The notes beneath the pieces were generated by a model that searched no databases, had not been told where the DNA came from, and saw only the letters and a list, made by a program, of their open reading frames with translations. DNA of 14,558 nt from Clostridiales bacterium (GTDB lineage: Bacteria > Bacillota > Clostridia > Christensenellales > JAISNN01): assembly GCA_031289865.1 (NCBI GenBank), contig JAITOQ010000232.1, forward strand, positions 1 through 14,558, in the 5' to 3' direction. The position numbers were made by a program, and so were the translations under genes. Below, in pieces: positions 1-6,096 of this stretch (position 1 is its first letter; every line of letters begins with the position of its first letter).

Positions 1-276
1 TTATTAATGCGAATTGCAAGTTAAAACTGTGTTTTGAAAACAAAATTTTATAAAAACCTTTGTTTTTACGCTTTGTTTTCATCTCTCAATACAGAGAGAA
101 CGCATATTAAACCACTTTCGAGTTATTCTACAGCGATAAGACGGCTATTTTTTAGATATTTTTCGCGAAACCGACCGAAGATAAAGTTTTCTTATCGAGG
201 GAGGTTTCTCGGAAAAGATCAAAAAAGAGCGGCTTTGCGCGGAGTTGAACTTGCAATTCACACTATTACTTGTTAC

Positions 277-714
277 TTACTCTATAGGCGCGCCGCATTT
301 TTCGCAAGCTTTATCGTCGGGGTGTAATTTGTTGCCGCAATACGGGCAGTTTTTGGTCGTCGTGTTATATGCCGTAGCTTTTGTAGGTGAGGACTGTGCC
401 GTCGGAGTTATTTCGCCGCCGACGACGATAGTCTGTCCCAAGCGGGCAAGCGAAAATCCAAGCCCAGCGACAAAAAACATAGGGACAAACAAAACGAAAG
501 GAACGATCACCCTTGCCGTAAAGCCGTTCGGACCGAACGCGGCAAAGCCCGCCGTCGCGAACAGTACAAAACAAGTAAACCCGCCGATGATGCCGAGCGC
601 ACCGATAGCTCTCCCGCCGCCGACCAAAAGCCGACGGACTTTAGCCGCCTTTTCCGCACCCTCGGCGGTTGAGGCGTTTGCTTTGATCTGTTTAACATAT
701 TCCGATAGTTTCAT
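277..714 (-). CDS. Small two-helix membrane protein with C-terminal zinc ribbon, function unknown
   Basis: The 145-residue product has a short charged N-terminus (about residues 1-30), two hydrophobic segments (about 37-58 and 68-90) and a polar linker. It ends in a CPYC...CEKC zinc ribbon with Cys123, 126, 137 and 140 as the likely metal ligands. I see no catalytic motif. Zinc-ribbon membrane proteins of this shape are common in Firmicutes and usually uncharacterised; the ribbon may mediate protein or nucleic-acid contacts on the cytoplasmic side. The start is supported by an AAGGA ribosome binding site about 8 bases upstream of the ATG and by a good promoter further upstream (762-790). The gene stands alone, divergent from lexA. 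An overlapping plus-strand reading frame (245-877) lacks any recognisable domain and is judged a shadow. Reality of the gene is fairly sure; its function is not. Confidence 0.8.
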   Translation of the reverse strand: MKLSEYVKQIKANASTAEGAEKAAKVRRLLVGGGRAIGALGIIGGFTCFVLFATAGFAAFGPNGFTARVIVPFVLFVPMFFVAGLGFSLARLGQTIVVGGEITPTAQSSPTKATAYNTTTKNCPYCGNKLHPDDKACEKCGAPIE

Positions 715-761
715 TCTTTTTTTCCTTATATTGAGTTTAAACTATTTCACGTTTTTATTAT

Positions 762-790
762 ATTATATATCAAATATGAGATTTTTGCAA
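762..790 (-). promoter_or_regulatory. Sigma-A-type promoter of the zinc-ribbon gene
   Basis: Read on the minus strand, TTGCAA (785-790) and TATAAT (762-767) are separated by 17 bases. They lie about 50 bases upstream of the ATG at 714, in an AT-rich stretch. Spacing and -10 are consensus. Confidence 0.6.
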
Positions 791-819
791 GGGGTTTTGT
801 CTATGTATAAAAAAGCGGA

Positions 820-914
820 TGTCATTCTGAGCGGAGCGAAGAATTTAAAGCGATATTTATTTTTAGCGATTGTATGACTGACATTTTGGATCTTTCGCTA
901 CGCTCAAGATGACA
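820..914. repeat. Inverted pair of the GTCATTCTGAGCG dispersed repeat
   Basis: The left arm (821-842, beginning GTCATTCTGAGCGGAGCGAA) and the right arm (891-913) are imperfect reverse complements around a loop of about 48 bases. The same core recurs in direct orientation at 1740-1766 and 1840-1866. I recognise this as a widespread intergenic repeat type that often yields spurious peptides of the VILSGAKNL kind. It lies between the divergent promoters of the zinc-ribbon gene and lexA. It has the shape of a non-autonomous palindromic element; there is no coding evidence. Confidence 0.65.
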
Positions 915-980
915 CCTACTTTTTGCAGTTCTGATGTTTTAATTTTTTTTTAAAAACTTTTAAAACTTTTCAAAAAACAG

Positions 981-1009
981 TTGACAACGGCAAAAAGATG
1001 TGGTATTAT
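981..1009 (+). promoter_or_regulatory. lexA promoter
   Basis: A perfect TTGACA (981-986), a 17-base spacer and TATTAT (1004-1009) give a near-consensus sigma-A promoter. The expected start is near 1016, leaving a leader of about 65 bases before the lexA ATG at 1082. Confidence 0.75.
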
Positions 1010-1011
1010 AA

Positions 1012-1028
1012 CGGTACAGTGTGTTCCG
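1012..1028. promoter_or_regulatory. Candidate LexA operator (SOS-type dyad)
   Basis: CGGTACA-GTG-TGTTCCG is a 7+3+7 dyad with one mismatched pair, directly after the lexA -10 and over the expected transcription start. It resembles the Firmicutes SOS box (GAAC-N4-GTTC), but with GTAC in one half and a wider centre. Position is ideal for autorepression; the sequence match is only partial. Confidence 0.4.
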
Positions 1029-1081
1029 AAAAGAAAAAATGCGAAAAAAACGACACAAATAGTTTGTTTTGAGGCGGGTTT

Positions 1082-1684
1082 ATGAGAAGTTTGGACGATT
1101 CGGCTTTAGAAAGGGTCGGGAGGTACGTTGCGGAATATCAAACCGACAACGGCTATTCTCCGAGTGTGAGTGAGATCATGCGGTCGCTTGGGTTCAATTC
1201 TCCGTCCACGGTTCAGCGGTATATCGACGCGTTGTGTGCGAGAAATCTCCTAAACAAAGAGGACGACGGGAGTATCGAAACCCCCGAAAACCTTGTGAAA
1301 AGCCGAAACAAAATGATTCCGCTTGTCGGCAGTATCGCTTGCGGCGCGCCTATCCTCGCGTGTGAAAATATCGAGGAGAGTTATTCGCTGCCCGAAAGCC
1401 TATTCGGACACGGCGAGTTGTTTATGCTCCGCGCAAAAGGCGACAGCATGATAGACGCGGGGATCGATTCGGGAGATCTTGTGGTGATCAAAAAACAATC
1501 GGCCGCACGCGACGGAGAAATCGCCGCCGTTATGATAGAGGACGAAGCGACCTTAAAACGCTTTTATTTTGATAGACCCAACAGACGTTTTCGTCTGCAC
1601 CCGGAGAACGAGCGGTACGAGGATATCTATACCGCGGAATGCGAGATTATCGGCGTTGCGGTCAAGGTGATAAAGGATATTTGA
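1082..1684 (+). CDS. lexA: LexA SOS repressor / self-cleaving S24 protease
   Basis: This 200-residue protein has the two-domain LexA plan. An N-terminal winged helix (about 1-65) contains GYSPSVSEIMRSLGFNSPST, and a C-terminal S24 autoprotease domain (about 78-200) follows. The catalytic dyad is Ser122 (KGDSM) and Lys159 (EATLKRF). The self-cleavage site falls in SIACGAP, between Cys87 and Gly88; classical LexA uses Ala-Gly, and a Cys at this position is seen in some LexA-like repressors. It represses DNA-damage genes until RecA filaments stimulate its cleavage. It has its own promoter (981-1009) with a dyad over the start site, consistent with autoregulation. Length is normal (about 200). 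The ATG follows GAGGCGGG about 5 bases upstream. No recA, dinB or other SOS partner is in the window. A LexA-like phage repressor is a minor alternative, but no phage genes lie nearby. Confidence 0.93.
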   Translation: MRSLDDSALERVGRYVAEYQTDNGYSPSVSEIMRSLGFNSPSTVQRYIDALCARNLLNKEDDGSIETPENLVKSRNKMIPLVGSIACGAPILACENIEESYSLPESLFGHGELFMLRAKGDSMIDAGIDSGDLVVIKKQSAARDGEIAAVMIEDEATLKRFYFDRPNRRFRLHPENERYEDIYTAECEIIGVAVKVIKDI

Positions 1685-1700
1685 TAGAATGCAGAATGCA

Positions 1701-1938
1701 AAATGCAGAATGCAGAATTGCGGATAAAAAAAAGCGGGTGTCATTCTGAGCGAATGCGAAGAATCTCAAACGGCAATTTGGTTTAATGCAGAATGTAAAA
1801 TGCAGAATGCAGAATTGCGGATAAAAAAAGAAAATAGGTGTCATTCTGAGCGAATGCAAAGAATCTCAAACGGCAACTTGGTTTAATGCAGAATGTAAAA
1901 TGCAAAATTGCTGATAAAGAAGAAAGTAGGCGTCATTA
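1701..1938. repeat. About 2.4 copies of a 97-100-bp tandem repeat
   Basis: This fills the gene-free stretch 1685-1999. Unit 1 covers 1701-1797, unit 2 covers 1798-1897, and a partial third copy runs from 1898. Each unit begins AAATGCAGAATGCAGAATTG, itself a run of short AATGCAGA-like repeats, then an A-rich tract, then the GTCATTCTGAGCG dispersed repeat (1740-1766, 1840-1866), then CTCAAACGGCAA. Reading it backwards gives the ILHFAFCIL-type peptides known as spurious ORFs. I see no gene or clear promoter here. Confidence 0.85.
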
Positions 1939-1944
1939 TTGTAG

Positions 1945-1966
1945 GGGACGATGACCACATCGTCCC
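1945..1966. repeat. Perfect 9-bp hairpin GGGACGATG/CATCGTCCC
   Basis: A 9-bp perfect stem with loop ACCA lies 33 bases upstream of the small HTH gene. No U-tract follows, so it is not a simple terminator. It looks like a dispersed GTAGGGGACGATG...CATCGTCCCGTA palindromic repeat. Confidence 0.6.
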
Positions 1967-1999
1967 GTATCCGAATAAAAAAGAAAGAGGAGGCGCGTT

Positions 2000-2278
2000 A
2001 TGGCAAGCGATAAAATGGTGGAAAGCATACTGAAGGATTACAAAAAAAACAGATTGAGCGACGGGTTAAAAAAAGAAACCGAATTTTTGGTCGGTTGCAT
2101 CATCTCCGACAAAAGCGACGGCGGCGCGGTGATACGTTCCTTGTATTTGGACGGGCGGTCATTTCGTGAAACCGCACGAAAAATGTACCTCAGCCGCGGC
2201 GCGGTCGAGTATAACAAAAAGAAAGCTATCCGCGAATACGCGAAAAGGTTAGAGGAAAAATTTTATAGGAGCTGTTAG
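2000..2278 (+). CDS. Small sigma-70 region-4-like helix-turn-helix protein, function unknown
   Basis: The 92-residue product is basic and helical. Residues about 50-80 (DGRSFRETARKMYLSRGAVE followed by KKKAI) resemble the helix-turn-helix of sigma-factor region 4 or a small DNA-binding regulator. There is no region 2, so it is not a complete sigma factor. A perfect AGGAGG (1988-1993) six bases before the ATG fixes the start and indicates good translation. It sits 315 bp after lexA on the same strand, separated by repeats, and is followed by a structured terminator-like element. No dedicated promoter is obvious, so read-through from lexA or an unrecognised promoter is possible. I do not recognise a named family. 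Confidence 0.75.
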   Translation: MASDKMVESILKDYKKNRLSDGLKKETEFLVGCIISDKSDGGAVIRSLYLDGRSFRETARKMYLSRGAVEYNKKKAIREYAKRLEEKFYRSC

Positions 2279-2310
2279 TGTTCCGAAAACCGTATTTTTA
2301 TTGTCAAAAC

Positions 2311-2399
2311 AAGTCTATCGATACAAATCCGTGCGCCCCTGTATTTTTTGCCGATCCCTTAATCGGCAAAACGCACGGTTTTGGAGATAGGCTTTTTTT
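2311..2399 (+). terminator. Three-stem nested RNA structure ending in a U-tract
   Basis: Three nested stems can be drawn. P1 pairs 2311-2319 (AAGTCTATC) with 2386-2394 (one G-U). P2 pairs 2329-2335 (CCGTGCG) with 2372-2378. P3 pairs 2346-2355 (TTTTGCCGAT) with 2362-2371. Seven or eight T follow P1 directly. At minimum this is the transcription terminator of the plus-strand HTH gene, between convergent genes. It is far more elaborate than an ordinary terminator, and an upstream segment (2283-2293) could compete with P2, so a regulatory or small RNA is possible. Confidence 0.6.
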
Positions 2400-3300
2400 A
2401 TAGAAGAAATTTACATGCCGCGAGTGCCGCGACCGCACCGTCCGCCGCCGCGGTGGTGAGTTGACGGATTTCTTTTGTGCGGCAATCTCCCGCGGCGAAT
2501 ATGCCGAGCGCGGAGGTGCGACAGTTTTCACCCGCACGGATAAAGCCGTTTTCGTCTAAGTCGACAAGCGCGGCAAAGGGTTGGTTAAAGGGTTCTTGAC
2601 CGACCGCGACGAATAATCCGTCGAGCGGAAGAGTTTGTTCGGCTTCGTTTTTTTGATTTTTCAAGCCGATTGCGGTTAAGGACGGCGCGCCGTACAACGC
2701 GGTGACGACGCTGTCCAAAATAAATTCGACGTTCGGACGGTTTTTGAGCGCCTCGACGAGCCGTTGTTCGGCGCGAAAGGTATCACGGCGGTGGATTAAA
2801 AAAACTTTTTTTGAGATTTCGGAGAGATAGAGCGCGTCGGTCAGCGCGGTATTGCCGCCGCCGACGACCGCCGTCGTTTTGTCCCTAAAAAATGCGCCGT
2901 CGCAGACCGCGCAGTAGGAGAGTCCTTCACCCGCAAGCTCCTCCTCTCTATCGATACCGAGACGGCGATGCTTGACGCCCGTCGCGAGAATAACCGATTT
3001 TGTTTCATATTCTTTTTTTGCCGTGACGGCAAGGAAAGCTCCGTCTTTTTTTTGTATTGATTTGACCGCTCTAAAGTCAAACTCCGCGCCGAGCGAGGAA
3101 ACCTGCTCAAAAAGCGCGTTGGCATACGCGCTCCCCGAGATGTTCGGGACGGAAGGGAAGTTCTCAATCCGCGGCGAAAAGACGATTTGACCGCCGATTC
3201 CTTCTTTTTCGAGGACTAAGACGCTTTTTCCCGCACGCCGTGCATAAAGCGCGGCAGTCATACCCGCAGTTCCCGCGCCTATAATTATGATATCATACAT
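2398..3300 (-). CDS. trxB: Thioredoxin-disulfide reductase (NADPH, FAD)
   Basis: The 300-residue flavoprotein carries all hallmarks of low-molecular-weight thioredoxin reductase. These are the FAD-binding GAGTAGM (residues 8-14), the GGQI...ENFP segment, the redox pair Cys130/Cys133 in YCAVCDG, the NADPH-binding GGGNTALTDAL (147-157), HRRDTFRA (170-177) and the C-terminal AAGDC FAD motif. It transfers electrons from NADPH to a thioredoxin-type protein in the cytoplasm. The usual CATC is CAVC, a tolerated variant. AAGGA precedes the ATG. It lies 181 bp downstream of nrdD on the same strand. No separate promoter is evident, so co-transcription with nrdD is likely, which suggests that it feeds the redoxin domain fused to NrdD. 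A ferredoxin-dependent homologue is possible, but HRRDTFRA favours NADPH. Confidence 0.95.
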   Translation of the reverse strand: MYDIIIIGAGTAGMTAALYARRAGKSVLVLEKEGIGGQIVFSPRIENFPSVPNISGSAYANALFEQVSSLGAEFDFRAVKSIQKKDGAFLAVTAKKEYETKSVILATGVKHRRLGIDREEELAGEGLSYCAVCDGAFFRDKTTAVVGGGNTALTDALYLSEISKKVFLIHRRDTFRAEQRLVEALKNRPNVEFILDSVVTALYGAPSLTAIGLKNQKNEAEQTLPLDGLFVAVGQEPFNQPFAALVDLDENGFIRAGENCRTSALGIFAAGDCRTKEIRQLTTAAADGAVAALAACKFLL

Positions 3301-3329
3301 AGTTTTTCCTTTTTTTTTGATAAGAATAA

Positions 3330-3446
3330 TGCAGAGACAAAATTTGGAAGAATCTGACTAAGCGAAATTATTCGCTGTCAGAGTCTTGCAATCCTCCGCG
3401 ACGAACGCTGTGTCGCGTAGGATTTAGAACAAATTTTGTCTCTGCA
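3330..3446. repeat. 117-bp clover-shaped inverted-repeat element between nrdD and trxB
   Basis: The outer arms are a perfect 16-bp inverted repeat (TGCAGAGACAAAATTT at 3330-3345 and its complement at 3431-3446). Inside are two further hairpins: 3353-3382 (TCTGAC/GTCAGA, then AGCGAA/TTCGCT) and 3390-3424 (AATCCT/AGGATT, then CGCGAC/GTCGCG). The shape fits a miniature inverted-repeat element or a three-way-junction RNA within the nrdD-trxB transcript. I see no coding potential and no convincing target duplication. Confidence 0.75.
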
Positions 3447-3481
3447 CTCTTTTCAAAAACTTTAACGTTTTATTTGTTTGT

Positions 3482-5902
3482 TTAATTTGCAATATCCGTT
3501 TCCGATTCCGCTCCGTATGCGTCGATAAAGGCGCGAATATTGGATGCGTTGGCGTATTTTGCGGTATTGTTAAAGCTGTCGGTCACGATAAGGGTAGGTG
3601 CTTGACGGACTCCGTATTTGACGACCAACTCCGAATTTTCGTCCGCGTCGATGATTTCATAAGCGATACCGCTTTCATTCAATGCGTTTTTGGCAATTTG
3701 GCAATTTGGGCAAGTCTTTGTCGTAAAGAGGAGATTGCACTTCGGGGCGTCCGAAAAAGCCTTTGATACGGCGGTTGCCGTGTCTTTGTCGTTTGCGGCG
3801 GCTCCTATCGTGTTTGCCTCATAAAGCTGAGACGGCTTTATGTCGTAGACCTTGCGGTCTTTAAACTCTTTGGATTTTCCGTCGTTCCAATTGCTGACGG
3901 GGCGGTAATAGCCGGTGATGCGGCTGTAGATTTCGGTAGACTTTCCGCAATGCGGGCAGCTCTTTTTTTCGCCCGTCAAATAGCCGTGATCCAAGCAAAT
4001 CGAGTAGGTCGGCGACAGCGTGTAATACGGGAGCTTGTAGTTTTCGGCGATTTTTTTGACGAGCTTCGCCGCTGATTTCCATTCGGGCAGTTTTTCGCCC
4101 AAAAACGCGTGAAAGACGGTACCCGAAGTGTAGAGTGTTTGGATTCCGTCTTGAATGTCAAGCGCGGAAAAGATGTCGTCCGTAAATCCGACGGGGAGGT
4201 TGGAGCTGTTGGTATAGTACGGCGTTTCGCCGGGGCGTGACGCCGTGATAATGTCGGGATATTGCGCGATATCGTGCTTTGCAAGACGGTAAGAGGTGGA
4301 TTCCGCGGGGGTTGCCTCAAGATTGTAGAGGTCGCCGTACATTTCTTGATAGCCGCTCAACCGATCTCTCATGTGGATCAAGACCCGTTTAGAGAATTCT
4401 TGCGTCGCGGGATCGGTCATGTCGGTGCGAAGCCACTTCGCGTTTAGACCCGCCTCATTCATTCCGAGCAAGCCTATCGTAGAAAAATGGTTGTCGAGTT
4501 TACCGAGATACCGCTTTGTATACGGGAACAGTCCCTCGTCGAGAAGTCTTGAGATGATTGTGCGCTTGACCTTTAAAGAACGCGCCGCAATGTCCATCAT
4601 CTTGTCCAGACGGCTAAAGAACCCCTCTTCATTTTCGGAAAGATAGGCGATACGCGGCATATTGATAGTCACCACGCCGATAGAACCCGTGCTTTCACCG
4701 CTCCCAAAGAAGCCGCCGGACTTTTTGCGTAATTCTCTTAGGTCGAGGCGCAGACGGCAGCACATACTGCGGACGTCGCTCGGAGCCATGTCGCTGTTGA
4801 TATAGTTAGAGAAATACGGAGTACCGTATTTTGCGGTCATTTCAAAGAGAAGGCGGTTGTTTTCGCTGTCCGACCAATCAAAGTCGCTCGTGATAGAATA
4901 TGTCGGGATCGGATATTGAAAGCCGCGTCCGTTTGCGTCGCCCTCGATCATGACTTCGATAAAGGCTTTGTTGATGATATCCATCTCGTTTTTGCAGTCT
5001 TTGTATTTAAAATCCATCTTCTTTCCTCCGACGATTGCGTTGAGTTCGGCAAGGTCGTTAGGAACGGTCCAATCGAGAGTGATATTGGAGAACGGTGCTT
5101 GCGTACCCCAACGGCTTGGAGTGTTCACTCCGAAAATGAAAGATTCGATACATTTTTTAACCTCGCGGTAGGAGAGATTGTCCGCTTTGACAAACGGCGC
5201 AAGGTAGGTGTCAAAAGACGAAAACGCTTGCGCGCCCGCCCATTCATTTTGCATGATACCGAGAAAGTTGACCATTTGGTTACAGAGAGTCGCAAGGTGA
5301 CTCGCGGGTGCGGAGGTGATTTTACTCTGTACGCCGCCCAAACCCTCCTCGATAAGCTGGCGCAAAGACCAACCCGCGCAATAACCCGTCAGCATGGAAA
5401 GATCATGGAGATGAATGTCTGCGTTGCGGTGTGCGTTTGAGATTTCCTCGTCGTAAATCTCTGAGAGCCAATAGTTAGCGGTGATTGCGCCCGAATTGCT
5501 TAGGATTAAGCCGCCGACCGAATAAGTAACGGTGGAGTTTTCCTTGACGCGCCAATCGGTCACGTTGACGTAGCTGTCCACAATGCTCTTGTAGTCGAGA
5601 ACGGTGGATTTGAGATTGCGGATTTTTTCGCGTTGCTTGCGGTAGAGGATATACGCTTTTGCGATATCACCGTAATTTGCTTTGATCAATACCGCTTCGA
5701 CGCTGTCCTGAATGTCCTCGACGGAGATTTTAGCGTTTTTGATTTTAGGCTCAAAATCGGCGGTCACGCTGAGCGCGAGCATATTGATGACGGTAGGATG
5801 TGAAATTTTGTTTTGCGCGTCAAAGGCTTTTTGAATAGCCGCGCTGATTTTTGCGATGTCAAAGTCTGTGATTGCGCCGTCGCGCTTGATTACTTGGTAC
5901 AT
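3482..5902 (-). CDS. nrdD: Class III (anaerobic) ribonucleoside-triphosphate reductase with fused C-terminal redoxin domain
   Basis: NrdD reduces ribonucleoside triphosphates to deoxynucleotides under anaerobic conditions using a glycyl radical. The 806-residue product has an N-terminal ATP-cone (about 1-95, starting MYQVIKRDG) for allosteric control and a ten-stranded barrel (about 110-630). Candidate thiyl/redox cysteines are Cys175 and the Cys381-Cys382 pair (SMCCRL). A zinc site is formed by Cys636/His639 and Cys649/Cys652 (CPHC), followed by the radical glycine Gly664 in RITGYYRPV. The type resembles Thermotoga-like NrdD rather than the formate-using E. coli form. After a linker (about 690-720), residues 721-795 form an extra glutaredoxin/NrdH-like domain with active site CPNC (731-734) and a cis-proline segment QAPTLIV (Pro769). 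The fused redoxin probably delivers electrons to the active site. The start is supported by GGAGG upstream and by a strong promoter with NrdR-like boxes. nrdG lies upstream and trxB downstream. Confidence 0.96.
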   Translation of the reverse strand: MYQVIKRDGAITDFDIAKISAAIQKAFDAQNKISHPTVINMLALSVTADFEPKIKNAKISVEDIQDSVEAVLIKANYGDIAKAYILYRKQREKIRNLKSTVLDYKSIVDSYVNVTDWRVKENSTVTYSVGGLILSNSGAITANYWLSEIYDEEISNAHRNADIHLHDLSMLTGYCAGWSLRQLIEEGLGGVQSKITSAPASHLATLCNQMVNFLGIMQNEWAGAQAFSSFDTYLAPFVKADNLSYREVKKCIESFIFGVNTPSRWGTQAPFSNITLDWTVPNDLAELNAIVGGKKMDFKYKDCKNEMDIINKAFIEVMIEGDANGRGFQYPIPTYSITSDFDWSDSENNRLLFEMTAKYGTPYFSNYINSDMAPSDVRSMCCRLRLDLRELRKKSGGFFGSGESTGSIGVVTINMPRIAYLSENEEGFFSRLDKMMDIAARSLKVKRTIISRLLDEGLFPYTKRYLGKLDNHFSTIGLLGMNEAGLNAKWLRTDMTDPATQEFSKRVLIHMRDRLSGYQEMYGDLYNLEATPAESTSYRLAKHDIAQYPDIITASRPGETPYYTNSSNLPVGFTDDIFSALDIQDGIQTLYTSGTVFHAFLGEKLPEWKSAAKLVKKIAENYKLPYYTLSPTYSICLDHGYLTGEKKSCPHCGKSTEIYSRITGYYRPVSNWNDGKSKEFKDRKVYDIKPSQLYEANTIGAAANDKDTATAVSKAFSDAPKCNLLFTTKTCPNCQIAKNALNESGIAYEIIDADENSELVVKYGVRQAPTLIVTDSFNNTAKYANASNIRAFIDAYGAESETDIAN

Positions 5903-5942
5903 TGTGACCTCCGAAATATAGGTTGTTTGTCAGTATGGTAAT

Positions 5943-5972
5943 ATTATAACCCCGCATATAGGGGTGTGTCAA
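5943..5972 (-). promoter_or_regulatory. nrdD promoter
   Basis: On the minus strand, TTGACA (5967-5972) and TATAAT (5943-5948) are separated by 18 bases. The spacer is filled by the dyad ACCCCTATATGCGGGGT, the promoter-proximal NrdR-like box. The leader to the ATG at 5902 is about 35 bases. Confidence 0.75.
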
Positions 5973-6027
5973 GCAAAATACGACAACATATTGTGTTTAT
6001 TTTTTAACAAAGCACTAAATGTAGTGG
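5949..6027. promoter_or_regulatory. Three phased NrdR-box-like operators upstream of nrdD
   Basis: The consensus NrdR box is approximately ACACWATATNTWGTGT. Box A (5981-5996; minus strand ACACAATATGTTGTCG) matches 14 of 16. Box B (6012-6027; GCACTAAATGTAGTGG) matches 13 of 16. Box C (5949-5964; minus strand CCCCTATATGCGGGGT) keeps the TATAT core and dyad but matches only about 10 of 16. Centres are at 5956.5, 5988.5 and 6019.5, so spacings are 32 and 31 bp, the three-helical-turn phasing known for paired NrdR boxes. Box C lies inside the promoter. This predicts repression of nrdD by NrdR with (d)ATP; nrdR itself is not in the window. Confidence 0.7.
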
Positions 6028-6040
6028 GTGAGTCTATTTT

Positions 6041-6077
6041 TAAAGTTTAGAGTTGAAAGTTGAGAGTTGAAAGCTGC
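6041..6077. repeat. Short AGAGTTGAAAGTTG simple repeat
   Basis: About three imperfect copies of an AGAGTTGAAAGTTG-like unit lie between nrdG and nrdD. On the other strand it reads as the SQLSTLNFQL-type peptides that are a common spurious translation in this kind of genome. No function can be assigned. Confidence 0.6.
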
Positions 6078-6096
6078 GGAATAAGTTTGAGGTTAG

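Noticed and set aside
34..327. Plus-strand 97-codon frame at the left edge
   Set aside because: Its composition is erratic, it has no ribosome binding site and no domain, and it overlaps the 3' end of the zinc-ribbon gene. Region 1-276 otherwise shows nothing I can support.
245..877. Plus-strand reading frame of 210 codons over the zinc-ribbon gene
   Set aside because: It has no recognisable domain, no good ribosome binding site, and its 3' part is the VILSGAKNL translation of a dispersed repeat. The minus-strand frame has a clear zinc ribbon, ribosome binding site and promoter.
1553..1859. Minus-strand frames reading ILHFAFCIL-like peptides
   Set aside because: These are translations of the tandem AATGCAGAATGC repeat and the GTCATTCTGAGCG repeat, a known source of spurious ORFs.
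4916..5440. 174-codon plus-strand frame inside nrdD
   Set aside because: It is fully antisense to strongly conserved NrdD motifs; a shadow caused by codon bias.
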